DNA of 64,000 nt from Panacagrimonas perspica. GTDB lineage: Bacteria; Pseudomonadota; Gammaproteobacteria; Nevskiales; Nevskiaceae. Numbering within the stretch: position 1 is the first letter of the stretch; each line of letters begins with the position of its first letter. The stretch spans positions 186,001-250,000 of the forward strand of contig NZ_SOBT01000012.1 in NCBI RefSeq assembly GCF_004364935.1, in the 5' to 3' direction. Of the stretch, positions 35,576 through 45,216 are shown piece after piece. The translations under genes were made by a program, and so were the position numbers. The notes under the pieces were generated by a model. That model was not told the origin of the DNA. It saw nothing but the letters and a program-made list of their open reading frames with translations, and did no database searches.

Positions 35576-36664
35576 ATGCTTCCCTCCCTGATCCAGAAAC
35601 TCGAACAGATGGTCGATCGTCGTCAGGAGATCGAGGGCGAGCTCGCCACGCCGCAGGTGTCGTCCAACGCCGACCTGTTCCGGCGGCTGTCGCAGGAATA
35701 CGCGCAGCTCGGTCCGCTGTCCGAAGGCTTCCAGGCCTGGCGTGCGGCGCAGATCGAGATCAGCGATCTCGAGCCGATGCTCGGCGATGCGGACGCCGAA
35801 GTGCGCGAGATCGCGCAGAGCGAGATCGAGCAGGCCGAAGCGCGCAAACAGAAGCTGGAGAAAGACCTCCAGGGATTCCTGGTTCCGCGCGACCCGCTCG
35901 ACGGCAACAACGTCTTCCTCGAAATCCGCGCCGGCACCGGCGGCGACGAGGCCGCGATCTTCGCCGGCGACCTGTTCCGCATGTACGGCAAATACGCCGA
36001 GGCGCGCGGTTGGCAGCTCGAGAAGCTCAGCGAGAGCGAGGGCGAGCACGGCGGCTTCAAGGAAGTGATCGCGCGCATCGTCGGCTTCGGCGTCTATTCG
36101 CAGCTCAAGTTCGAATCGGGCGCGCACCGCGTGCAGCGCGTGCCCGAGACCGAGGCGCAGGGACGCATCCACACCAGCGCCGCGACGGTCGCGATCCTGG
36201 CGGAGATCGCCGAGACCGAGGCCATCGACATCAACCCGGCCGATCTGAAGATCGACACCTACCGTTCTTCGGGCGCCGGCGGCCAGCACGTCAACAAGAC
36301 CGAGTCGGCGATCCGCATCACGCACTTGCCGAGCGGCGTCGTCGTCGAATGCCAGGAAGAGCGCAGCCAGCACAAGAACCGCGCGAAGGCGATGGCGCTG
36401 CTGGCCTCGCGCCTGCTCGACGCCGAGCGCAGCAAGCAGCAGGGCGACATGGCGGCGACGCGCAAGAAGCTGGTCGGCAGCGGCGATCGTTCCGAGCGCA
36501 TCCGCACCTACAACTTCCCGCAGGGCCGCGTCACCGACCATCGCATCAACCTGACGCTCTACCAGCTCGAGCGCGTGATCCAGGGCGACCTCGATCCGGT
36601 GATCCAGCCCTTGCTGGCCGAGTACCAGGCCGACCTGCTCGCGAGCCTCGCGGACGCGAACTAG
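35576..36664 (+). CDS. prfA: Peptide chain release factor 1
   Basis: The 362-residue factor reads UAA and UAG stop codons and triggers peptide release. The GGQ motif is in [13 protein letters not shown] near residue 235; its Gln is the substrate of PrmC, encoded next. [16 protein letters not shown] is the conserved segment after it. The start is the ATG at 35576 rather than a TTG two codons earlier. prmC starts 6 bases after the stop. Confidence 0.97.
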   Translation: MLPSLIQKLEQMVDRRQEIEGELATPQVSSNADLFRRLSQEYAQLGPLSEGFQAWRAAQIEISDLEPMLGDADAEVREIAQSEIEQAEARKQKLEKDLQGFLVPRDPLDGNNVFLEIRAGTGGDEAAIFAGDLFRMYGKYAEARGWQLEKLSESEGEHGGFKEVIARIVGFGVYSQLKFESGAHRVQRVPETEAQGRIHTSAATVAILAEIAETEAIDINPADLKIDTYRSSGAGGQHVNKTESAIRITHLPSGVVVECQEERSQHKNRAKAMALLASRLLDAERSKQQGDMAATRKKLVGSGDRSERIRTYNFPQGRVTDHRINLTLYQLERVIQGDLDPVIQPLLAEYQADLLASLADAN

Positions 36665-36670
36665 AAACCC

Positions 36671-37606
36671 ATGACGCCCGCCGAAGGATCCGCGCCGATT
36701 CCCGATTCGCAGCCGCGACCAGTGCCGCCGGTCGAGGGTCTCGCGCCGGGGAATATCGGGGCCTGGGTGCAGTGGGCCGTGCGCGCGCTCGAGACGGCGT
36801 CTTCCGATGCGCGCATCGATGCCGAAGAACTGATGGCGGCGCAGCTGGGCTTGCCGCGATCACGGTTGTCGATGCGATTCGAGGATTCGATATTGGCGGC
36901 CGATGCGCTGCGTTACGCGGGCTCGGTCGAGCGGCGTCGCGTCGGCGAGCCGGTGGCCTACATCACCGGACGACAGGGCTTCTGGAGCCTGGACCTCGCG
37001 GTGAATCCGGCGGTGCTGATTCCGCGCGCCGATACCGAGACGCTGGTCGAGTGGGCCTTGCAGCTCATGCGTGCGCGCGCGGGCGGAATCGCGGCAGGCG
37101 CGCTGCGGATCGCCGATCTCGGGACCGGCAGCGGCGCCATCGCGCTGGCGCTCGCGCAGGAGTTGCGCGCGAACGCGGCGATCGTCGCGACCGATCAATC
37201 GGAGGCGGCGCTGGCGGTGGCGCGGCAGAACGCGCAGGCCGCGGGCATCGAGCGCGTCGATTTCCGTTGCGGCAACTGGTTTTCGGCGTTTCGCGACGGC
37301 GAGCGCTTCGACCTGATCGTCTCCAACCCGCCCTACATCGCCGAGCGGGATGCTCATCTCGAAGCGCTGCGCTACGAGCCCCGAGTGGCGCTGACGTCGG
37401 GCGTCGACGGTCTCGACGCGATCCGGCATCTCGCCGGTGGCGCGTTCGCATATCTCGCGCCGCAGGCCTGGTTGCTGCTGGAGCACGGACACGATCAGGG
37501 CGCCGCGGTTCGCGGCCTGCTGGACGAGGCAGGCTTCGTCGACGTGTCGACGCGGCGCGACTTCGGCGGCAACGAGCGCATCAGCGCAGGACGCCTCGGA
37601 TCATGA
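36671..37606 (+). CDS. prmC: Release-factor glutamine methyltransferase PrmC
   Basis: The 311-residue enzyme methylates the GGQ glutamine of release factors. The catalytic NPPYI motif lies near 220 (VSNPPYIAERD), and the SAM loop is IADLGTGSGAIALALA. The N-terminus is extended by ~25 Pro-rich residues before the helical substrate-binding domain; the true start could be later. The stop overlaps the ATG of the next gene. Confidence 0.95.
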   Translation: MTPAEGSAPIPDSQPRPVPPVEGLAPGNIGAWVQWAVRALETASSDARIDAEELMAAQLGLPRSRLSMRFEDSILAADALRYAGSVERRRVGEPVAYITGRQGFWSLDLAVNPAVLIPRADTETLVEWALQLMRARAGGIAAGALRIADLGTGSGAIALALAQELRANAAIVATDQSEAALAVARQNAQAAGIERVDFRCGNWFSAFRDGERFDLIVSNPPYIAERDAHLEALRYEPRVALTSGVDGLDAIRHLAGGAFAYLAPQAWLLLEHGHDQGAAVRGLLDEAGFVDVSTRRDFGGNERISAGRLGS

Positions 37607-38346
37607 GCAGCCTTGCGCGCTACTCCCGGCAAGTCGTGCTGCGCGAGATCGGTGTCAACGGTCAGCAGGTGCTGCGCGACTCGTCGGCACTGATCATCGG
37701 ACTCGGTGGCCTCGGAACGCCGGCGGCGCTGTATCTGGCGGGCGCCGGACTCGGACGCCTCGTGCTCAGCGACTTCGATCGCGTCGCCGCGTCCAACCTG
37801 CATCGCCAGATCCTGTACCGGCAGGCGCAGGTCGGCGAGTCCAAGCTCGATGCTGCTCGCGAGCAGCTCGAGGCGCTGAATACCGACTGCAGGATCGAGT
37901 GTCGCAAAGGGCCGCTCGACGATGCCGCGCTGGTGGCCGCGGCGCGCGACGTCGATGTCGTGCTCGACTGCACCGACAACTTCGCCACGCGCTTCGCCAT
38001 CAACCGCGCCTGCGTCACGGCGCGCAAACCGCTGGTCTCGGGCGCCGCGATCCGCTTCGACGGGCAGCTCGCGGTCTTCGACACCGCGCGCGCCACCGCC
38101 TGCTACGCCTGTCTGTATCCGGTGGCCGGTGAATCGCAGGAAACCTGCGAGGAAGCCGGCATTCTTGGCCCGGTGGTCGGCACCGTCGGCACGCGGCAGG
38201 CGCTGGCCGTCCTCAAGCTGCTGCTGGGCCTGGGCGACGATCGTGGCGTGCTGTGGATCTGGGATGCATTGACCGATACCTCGCGCCGCCTGAGCATCCC
38301 GCGCGATCCTTCCTGTCCTGTCTGCGGAACCCTCCATGCACGCTGA
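37603..38346 (+). CDS. E1-like ThiF/MoeB/HesA-family adenylyltransferase
   Basis: The 247-residue protein resembles MoeB/ThiF, which adenylate the C-terminus of small ubiquitin-like sulfur carriers. RYSRQVVLREIG is the N-terminal hallmark and GLGGLGTPAALYLAGAG the nucleotide loop. The segment FDRVAASNLHRQILY is followed by a zinc-binding pair CYAC and CPVCG. Cys in ETCEEAGILGPVVGTVG aligns with the possible acceptor Cys. No rhodanese domain and no MoaD/ThiS partner gene is nearby. It overlaps prmC upstream and a JAMM-like gene downstream, so it is part of the hemA-prfA-prmC operon. Confidence 0.88.
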   Translation: MSSLARYSRQVVLREIGVNGQQVLRDSSALIIGLGGLGTPAALYLAGAGLGRLVLSDFDRVAASNLHRQILYRQAQVGESKLDAAREQLEALNTDCRIECRKGPLDDAALVAAARDVDVVLDCTDNFATRFAINRACVTARKPLVSGAAIRFDGQLAVFDTARATACYACLYPVAGESQETCEEAGILGPVVGTVGTRQALAVLKLLLGLGDDRGVLWIWDALTDTSRRLSIPRDPSCPVCGTLHAR

Positions 38347-38683
38347 TACCGACCTCGTCATGCCGCGCCGGCTCGCGATCCAGATCCTTCACGAGGCGCA
38401 GATCGCGCAGCCGGAGTCGATCGCCGGCGTCGTCGGCGCACGCGACGCGGAGCCCTCGAGTTTTTCGCAGGCCCAGGGCGTGGACTTCGCCGCGCGTGGG
38501 GAGACTTTATGGGCGCGGCTGTGGTCGAACCCCGCCGCGCCGGCCGTTCCGACGGCCGATCAGCTGTCCGGCGGCGGGCTGTACCTCGTCGTGTCGCTCA
38601 ACATCAAGGGCGTGCTGGAAATGCGCGCCTGGGAGTTGAGAGGCGGTGCGCCGTTCGAGCGCGTGATCAAGGTTCAGGACTGA
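38336..38683 (+). CDS. JAMM/Mov34-fold protein lacking zinc ligands
   Basis: The 115-residue product overlaps the ThiF-like gene by 11 bases. Its layout follows M67/JAMM peptidases: PRRLAIQILHEAQIAQP at the start, then a core ending GLYLVVSLNIKGVLEMRAWE. The expected zinc motif H-S-H-P-x6-S-x2-D reads W63-S-N65-P and then PTADQ. Both His, and probably Ser and Asp, are replaced, and the Glu at the family position is not in register. It therefore looks like a catalytically dead JAMM fold. Pairing of E1-like and JAMM genes is common in bacterial ubiquitin-like and sulfur-carrier systems. Family assignment is by pattern only. Confidence 0.55.
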   Translation: MHADTDLVMPRRLAIQILHEAQIAQPESIAGVVGARDAEPSSFSQAQGVDFAARGETLWARLWSNPAAPAVPTADQLSGGGLYLVVSLNIKGVLEMRAWELRGGAPFERVIKVQD

Positions 38684-38690
38684 AGCTGTG

Positions 38691-38799
38691 CTCCCCTCTC
38701 CCGCAGGGAGAGCGGCCGGGGGTGAGGGAGTGTCTGCCCGACGTTTCGAGACGCTCCCTCATCCGCCCCTTCGGGGCACCTTCTCCCCGTGGGAGAAGG
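38691..38799. repeat. Complex inverted repeat element between convergent operons
   Basis: About 109 bases contain three nested stem-loops. These are ctctccc/gggagag (38696-38712), tgagggag/ctccctca with the long middle (38722-38761), and ttctccc/gggagaa (38781-38797), plus gccccttcggggc in between. This type of ctctcccgcagggagag element is dispersed in many proteobacterial genomes. It separates the convergent JAMM-like gene and purH. Confidence 0.75.
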
Positions 38800-38812
38800 A
38801 AACGGCAACGTC

Positions 38813-40359
<1,547 letters not shown>

Positions 40360-40363
<4 letters not shown>

Positions 40364-40635
40364 CGTGACGAGGAGGTCGGCCGTGCGCCGATCTTGTGCT
40401 GTCGCAGCTTCTTGCGCAGCGTGGCGCGGTTGAGTCCCAGCACTTCGGCGGCCTTCGATTGGTTGTTGTCGCAATAGCGCAGCGTCGCCTTGAGCAGCGG
40501 CGGTTCCACCTGGTCGAGCACGGTCGTATACAGGTCGACCGGGCGATGACCGTTGAGGCTGCGGAAATAGTCGTCGATGCACTCGGCGACGGAATGGCTC
40601 AGGGGCTTGGTCTCGACGTTCTTGTGAGCGGACAT
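40360..40635 (-). CDS. fis: DNA-binding nucleoid protein Fis
   Basis: The 91-residue dimeric DNA-bending protein activates rRNA promoters and shapes the nucleoid. The C-terminal helix-turn-helix [20 protein letters not shown] is almost invariant among Fis proteins. The N-terminal part ([20 protein letters not shown]) is the dimer region. The ATG at 40635 is chosen by family length; the open frame extends upstream only as a shadow of prmA. It is coupled to purH by a 4-base overlap. Confidence 0.94.
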
Positions 40636-40760
40636 TCTCGGGTCGCCCTGTGAGCCCGGAGGAACACCATCCGGACGGTCTTGCGAAAAAGGGGCGCAAT
40701 CATAGCGCCAGAAACGTGGACAGAAAATGCCCTGATCGGACGAAGGGCGAATCGTCCCGC

Positions 40761-41636
40761 TCAGCGCTTCCGGGCCGCGATCCGCGTCCAGCCTTCGCGC
40801 GACACGTCGGCTTCGAAATCGAATGCGGCAGCGTAGGCGGCGCGCACCTCGTCGGCTTGGCGGTCGAGCAGACCGGCGAGCACGATGCGGCCGCCCGGCT
40901 TGAGACTCGACGTCAGCAACGGAGCGAGCTCGATCAAGGGGCGCGCGAGGATATTGGCGAGCACGACGTCCGCCGGAAACGGTGTGAACACCGCGTCGTG
41001 TTCGAGTGCGTTGATGCCGGCCTGCACGCCGTTCTGCCGGGCGTTGTCGCGCGTGGCCAGGATCGCCTGCGGATCGATGTCCACCGAGGTGCAGCGGACC
41101 GCGCCGAGCTTCAGCGCAGCGATGCCCAGAATCCCGCTGCCGCAGCCGAAGTCGAGCACCTCGAGTCCGTCCACGTCGTTGCGCGCGATCCAGTCCAGGC
41201 ACAGCGCCGTGCTCGGATGCGTGCCGGTGCCGAACGCCAGGCCCGGATCGAGCAGCAAGGTGGCGCAGCCGGGTTCGTCCACGCGCTTCTCGTGCGGGCA
41301 CACCCACAGCCGTTCGCCGAACTTCATCGGCGGGCAGTCCTTCAGCCATACGCGCACCCAGTCCTGGTCCTCGACCAGCTCGGTCGACAGCTCGACGGTC
41401 GGGCCGTCCGGCAGGTACTCGCGCAGGTTGTCGCTGATGCGGGCGGCGTCTGCCTGCGCATCGAACAGCCCGATCGCGACGGTGCGCGACCACAGCGGCG
41501 TCGCACCCGGGGCGGGCTCCAGCACCGGATCGTCGCCGGCGTCGACCAGGCTCACGCTGCTGGCACCGCTGGCGAGCAGCAGCTCTTCAGCGAACTCGGG
41601 GTGGTCGGACAGCACGCGGATCTGCAGGAAGGCCAT
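40761..41636 (-). CDS. prmA: Ribosomal protein L11 methyltransferase
   Basis: The 291-residue enzyme trimethylates several Lys/N-terminal positions of L11. An N-terminal substrate-recognition domain precedes the SAM domain with LLLDPGLAFGTGTHPST and VLDFGCGSGILGIAALKLGA. ANILARPLIELAP carries the N-I-L motif. The start is MAFLQIRVLSD at 41636; the longer open frame upstream is antisense to norM. fis follows after 125 bases, in which I see no gene. Confidence 0.95.
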   Translation of the reverse strand: MAFLQIRVLSDHPEFAEELLLASGASSVSLVDAGDDPVLEPAPGATPLWSRTVAIGLFDAQADAARISDNLREYLPDGPTVELSTELVEDQDWVRVWLKDCPPMKFGERLWVCPHEKRVDEPGCATLLLDPGLAFGTGTHPSTALCLDWIARNDVDGLEVLDFGCGSGILGIAALKLGAVRCTSVDIDPQAILATRDNARQNGVQAGINALEHDAVFTPFPADVVLANILARPLIELAPLLTSSLKPGGRIVLAGLLDRQADEVRAAYAAAFDFEADVSREGWTRIAARKR

Positions 41637-41711
41637 GGCGAAAGCCGGGGGAGGAGCGGGAACGCGCGCATGGTAGTGGCGAGCGTCACGGCGCGCTCGC
41701 AAACAGCGGCC

Positions 41712-41717
41712 TAGAAT
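41712..41717 (+). promoter_or_regulatory. Candidate -10 box for the MATE transporter gene
   Basis: The hexamer tagaat followed by the discriminator ccgcgccccc lies 40 bases before the ATG, in the divergent gap with prmA. A matching word, tagaattcacgcccc, precedes ilvD. The -35 is weak. Confidence 0.35.
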
Positions 41718-41756
41718 CCGCGCCCCCACCGTCCGCACAACGAAGTCCGGATACCG

Positions 41757-43112
41757 ATGTTCCTCGCCAGCCTGCGCACCGAAGTCCGCGCCAACCTGCG
41801 CCTTGCGCTGCCGCTGATCGCCGCGCAGCTCACGTTCGTGAGCATGGGAACCGTGGACGCCATCTTCGCGGGGCAGCTGGGCGTATCGGAGCTCGCCGCG
41901 GTGGCGGTGGGCAGCAACATCTGGTTCCTGACCTGCGTGATGTTCATGGGCGTGGGCATGGCGGTCTCGCCGATCGTGTCGCAGCGCCTTGGCGCCGGGC
42001 AGTCGCCGGCGCTGATCGGACGCTTCCTGCGCAGCGCGATGGTGCTGTCCGCGCTGCTCGGCCTGGTCTGGCTGGCCTTGATGCTGTTCGCGGCCGGACC
42101 GGTGCTGACCTTGCTCGACCTCGACGCACGCACTGCGGGCTTCGCGCGCGAGTACGTGTTCGCGATGGCGTGGTCGGCGCCGCCGCTGAGCCTGTGCTTC
42201 TTCCTGCGCAACGGCGCCGAGGCGCACGGCATGACGCGCGTGCCGCTGGCCGCGGGCCTGGTCGGCCTGTGCGCCAACGCCTTGTTCGCGTGGCTGCTGA
42301 TGTATGGGCACTGGATCTTCCCGCCGATGGGTCCCGAAGGCTGCGGCTGGGCGACGGTGATCGGTTCGTGGGCGATGCTCGCGGTCTACGTGGGCTTCTA
42401 CCTGCGCTCGCGGATGCTGCGTGCCTTGCAGCTCTTCCGGCCCGGATGGCCGCGGATCGACCGCGAGACGCTGGAAGTGCTCAAGGTCGGTGTGCCGGTC
42501 GCCGCGATCATGGCGGCCGAGGCCTGGCTGTTCTGTATCGGGGCCTTGCTGATGGCGCGCTTTGGTGCCGACGCCGTCGCCGCGCACCAGATCGCGATCA
42601 ACTTCGCCTCGCTGTGCTTCATGGTGCCGACGGCCATCGGCATGGCCACGGCCGTGCGCGTCGGCCACGCCGCCGGTGCCGGCGATCGTGCCAGCGTGGC
42701 GCTGCGGGGCCGCGCCGGCATCCTGCTGGGGATCGTGTTCGCCGGGATGTCGGCCTCGCTGATGGCGCTAGCGCCCGGCGTGATCGTGCACGTCTACACC
42801 GATGCGGAACATCTGGCCGGACCGGCCGCGCGCTTCCTTGCGTTCGCCGCCGTCTTCCAGATCTTCGACTGCGTCCAGGCCACCAGCAATGGCGCGCTGC
42901 GCGGGCTCAAGGACACGCGCATTCCGATGACGCTGACCTTGTTCGCGTACTGGGTGATCGGCATGCCGCTTGCAGCAGGACTGGCGTTCTGGACCGACGT
43001 CGGGCCGGCCGGAATCTGGTGGGGCTTCATCGCCAGCCTCGCCATCGCCGCGATCGGGTTGGCCGCGCGCTTCCATGCACGCACTACTTTCCCGTCACGA
43101 AGCGCCCGGTAG
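41757..43112 (+). CDS. MATE-family multidrug efflux transporter (NorM-like)
   Basis: The 451-residue inner-membrane protein has twelve hydrophobic segments in two pseudo-symmetric halves. It has the NorM-type start LRLALPLIAAQLTFVSMGTV followed by DAIFAGQLGVSELAAVAVGS. The corresponding segment in the second half is VAAHQIAINFASLCFMVPTA. It should export cationic drugs or metabolites by Na+ or H+ antiport. A gene for a degenerate EAL protein follows after 17 bases, possibly on the same transcript. Confidence 0.92.
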   Translation: MFLASLRTEVRANLRLALPLIAAQLTFVSMGTVDAIFAGQLGVSELAAVAVGSNIWFLTCVMFMGVGMAVSPIVSQRLGAGQSPALIGRFLRSAMVLSALLGLVWLALMLFAAGPVLTLLDLDARTAGFAREYVFAMAWSAPPLSLCFFLRNGAEAHGMTRVPLAAGLVGLCANALFAWLLMYGHWIFPPMGPEGCGWATVIGSWAMLAVYVGFYLRSRMLRALQLFRPGWPRIDRETLEVLKVGVPVAAIMAAEAWLFCIGALLMARFGADAVAAHQIAINFASLCFMVPTAIGMATAVRVGHAAGAGDRASVALRGRAGILLGIVFAGMSASLMALAPGVIVHVYTDAEHLAGPAARFLAFAAVFQIFDCVQATSNGALRGLKDTRIPMTLTLFAYWVIGMPLAAGLAFWTDVGPAGIWWGFIASLAIAAIGLAARFHARTTFPSRSAR

Positions 43113-43129
43113 ACTTTCCGAAGACCCCC

Positions 43130-44413
43130 ATGCCGGACCCCAGCGTGTCCTCCTCCAAGCCGATCCGCTTGCTGTTGGTCGAGGACTCCTTCGCCGTCGC
43201 GCGCGAATTGCAGACGCTGCTGCGCGGCGTCGAAGGCGACGCGCTGGTGTTCGAGCATGTCGAGACGCTGGGCCAGGCGCTCAAGCTGCTGGGTCGCGGT
43301 CGCGCCCGCGCCCGTTTCGATTGCCTGCTGGTGAGCCTGCGCCTGTCGGATGCCGAGGGCCTGGTGGCGGTGCGGCGTCTGCGCACCAGCGAGCCGGACG
43401 CGGCGATCGTGGTGCTCGCCGCACCCGACGATCGCGCGCTGGCCCTCGAATCGTTGCGCCTGGGCGCGCAGGACGTGCTGGTGAATCCGTGGCTGCGTAC
43501 CGCGGACGTCGCGCAGGATCTGCAGCGGCTGATTCGCGGCGCGATGGACAGCCGAAGGTCCAACGCTTCGCGTCCGGCGGAGGCGTCCACGCAGGGCGCC
43601 ACCGCAGACGCATCGGTCGCGTCCTCGGTGTTCACGCGTGACGAGGAATCGGCGTTCGATCTTCGCTTCCAGCCCTGGGCACGGACGGTGGACGGCAGCA
43701 TCCACGGCATCGAGGTCACGCTCGGATCACGTGCCGCGCAAGTCTCGCCGCGTGAATTGCTGAGCGCTGCGGAAAGTCGCGGCGAGCTGGATGCCTTGAG
43801 TCGCTGGTTGCTGCGTCGCGTGGCGCCGTTGTGGATCGAATGGCGCCGGCTGGGGATCGCACCGCCGCGCCTGGCGCTGAACGTGGCGCCCAGCGAACTG
43901 CATGCACGGAATTTCGCGGCCTCCCGCCTGGCGCTGATCGACGAACTCGGGCTGCGGCCGCGTGACCTGCAGATCGAACTGGCCGAGGACGCCCTGATCG
44001 GCGCAGCGGTGAAGGCGCATGGAGAACTGCAGGCGCTGCGTGACGCCGGCGTGCGCGTGATCGCGGACAACGTCGGGCGATCGCAAGTGGCCCTGCTCGC
44101 GCTCGGACGCCTGCCGCTGGATGGCGTGAAACTGGACATCGCATTGATCCAGTCGATCCGCCTGCAGGAACGCGCGTCGCGTGCGGCGGTACGCGGCATC
44201 GTGGGTTTCTGCGAGGAACTGGGCATCCAGTGCTGCGCCGTCGGCGTCGAGGTGGAGCCCGATGCGACGGTGTGCCGTGAACTGGGCGTGCCCTACATCC
44301 AGGGCTATTGGCTGGCGCGGCCGCAGACCTCGAAGGCGATGGGCGAATGGCTGATGCGCTGGCTGCCACCGGCGCCGCGCGCCACTCCCGAGGCGCCGTT
44401 GGCCTCCGTCTGA
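43130..44413 (+). CDS. Pseudo-receiver/degenerate EAL-domain protein
   Basis: The 427-residue protein has a receiver-like domain (~10-135), a Ser/Ala linker and an EAL-like domain (~170-415). In the receiver the acidic pair Glu18/Asp19 is kept, but the phospho-acceptor is Ser69 (LLVSLRLSD). The conserved Lys is Asn (DVLVNPW). In the EAL part the signature is GIEVT, the Asp-Asp-Phe-Gly loop is DNVGRSQ, and the AEGVE Glu is Val. Some ligands remain (Asn in LNVAPSE, Glu in ELAED, Lys in VKLD). It is thus unlikely to be phosphorylated or to hydrolyse c-di-GMP, though it might bind it or a partner. Confidence 0.82.
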   Translation: MPDPSVSSSKPIRLLLVEDSFAVARELQTLLRGVEGDALVFEHVETLGQALKLLGRGRARARFDCLLVSLRLSDAEGLVAVRRLRTSEPDAAIVVLAAPDDRALALESLRLGAQDVLVNPWLRTADVAQDLQRLIRGAMDSRRSNASRPAEASTQGATADASVASSVFTRDEESAFDLRFQPWARTVDGSIHGIEVTLGSRAAQVSPRELLSAAESRGELDALSRWLLRRVAPLWIEWRRLGIAPPRLALNVAPSELHARNFAASRLALIDELGLRPRDLQIELAEDALIGAAVKAHGELQALRDAGVRVIADNVGRSQVALLALGRLPLDGVKLDIALIQSIRLQERASRAAVRGIVGFCEELGIQCCAVGVEVEPDATVCRELGVPYIQGYWLARPQTSKAMGEWLMRWLPPAPRATPEAPLASV

Positions 44414-44433
44414 ATTCAGAACGAATCGTTCTG
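44410..44433. promoter_or_regulatory. Overlapping palindromes upstream of the peroxiredoxin gene
   Basis: A perfect 10-base palindrome ctgaattcag (44410-44419) overlaps a 17-base inverted repeat cagaacga-a-tcgttctg (44417-44433). They lie right at the stop of the EAL-like gene and 70-93 bases before the peroxiredoxin ATG. An operator for a redox regulator is plausible but unproven. Confidence 0.4.
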
Positions 44434-44502
44434 GCGGCCAGGCCGCTCGCGGCGCAAGATGGCCCCTTCACTTCACCGCTCACGCAACAGGAGGAGCCCG
44501 CC

Positions 44503-45135
44503 ATGACGCTCAGACTCGGCGACATCGCCCCCGACTTCGAAGCCGACACCACCGAAGGCCGCATCCGCTTCCACGACTGGCTCGGCACGAGCTGGGGCGT
44601 GCTGTTCAGCCATCCGAAGAACTACACGCCGGTGTGCACCACCGAGCTCGGCTACACGGCCAGGCTCAAGGGCGAGTTCGACAAGCGCAACGTCAAGGCC
44701 ATTGGCCTGTCGGTCGACAAGCTCGAGGACCATCACGGCTGGAGCAAGGACATCGAGCAGACGCAGGGCGTGGCGCTGAACTTTCCGCTGATCGCCGACG
44801 CGGACAAGAAAGTCGCCAACCTCTACGACATGATCCACCCGAACGCGAGCGATACGTTCACGGTGCGCAGCGTGTTCGTCATCGATCACAACAAGAAGAT
44901 CCGCCTGCAGCTCACCTACCCGGCCAGCACCGGCCGCAACTTCGACGAGATCCTGCGTGTCATCGACTCGCTGCAGCTCACCGACAAGTACAAGGTCGCC
45001 ACGCCGGTGAACTGGAAGCAGGGCGAGGACGTGATCATCGTCCCGGCGGTGAACAACGAGGACGCGAAGAAGCTGTTCCCCGCGGGCTGGAAGGAACTCA
45101 AGCCCTACCTGCGGATCGTGCCCCAGCCCAAGTAG
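44503..45135 (+). CDS. 1-Cys peroxiredoxin (Prx6 type)
   Basis: This 210-residue thiol peroxidase reduces peroxides. The peroxidatic Cys45 lies in HPKNYTPVCTTELG with the P-x3-T-x2-C motif complete. The C-terminal extension (VATPVNWKQGEDVIIVPAVN, then KLFPAGWKELKPYLR) is typical of the Prx6/AhpC-TSA 1-Cys branch, and no resolving Cys is evident. A strong ribosome site (caggaggag) sits 7-8 bases before the ATG. It complements the GPx at 2.4-2.9 kb in oxidant defence. Confidence 0.94.
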   Translation: MTLRLGDIAPDFEADTTEGRIRFHDWLGTSWGVLFSHPKNYTPVCTTELGYTARLKGEFDKRNVKAIGLSVDKLEDHHGWSKDIEQTQGVALNFPLIADADKKVANLYDMIHPNASDTFTVRSVFVIDHNKKIRLQLTYPASTGRNFDEILRVIDSLQLTDKYKVATPVNWKQGEDVIIVPAVNNEDAKKLFPAGWKELKPYLRIVPQPK

Positions 45136-45216
45136 AGGTCTTCGCTCCCGAGCCGCGGCCCGCCTGGGCACGCGGTTTGCGAAATCGCGCGCTCGCGGAT
45201 TTCGGGGAGTTCGAGC

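Noticed and set aside
32554-35577. 1007-residue leftward open frame overlapping hemA and the TPR gene
   Set aside because: It lies antisense to hemA and then in another frame of the TPR gene. It shows no recognisable domain, and both true genes are certain.
35536-37606. 936-residue rightward frame spanning prfA and prmC
   Set aside because: Its first two thirds are out-of-frame shadows of prfA and prmC. Only its end (from 37603) is the ThiF-like gene.
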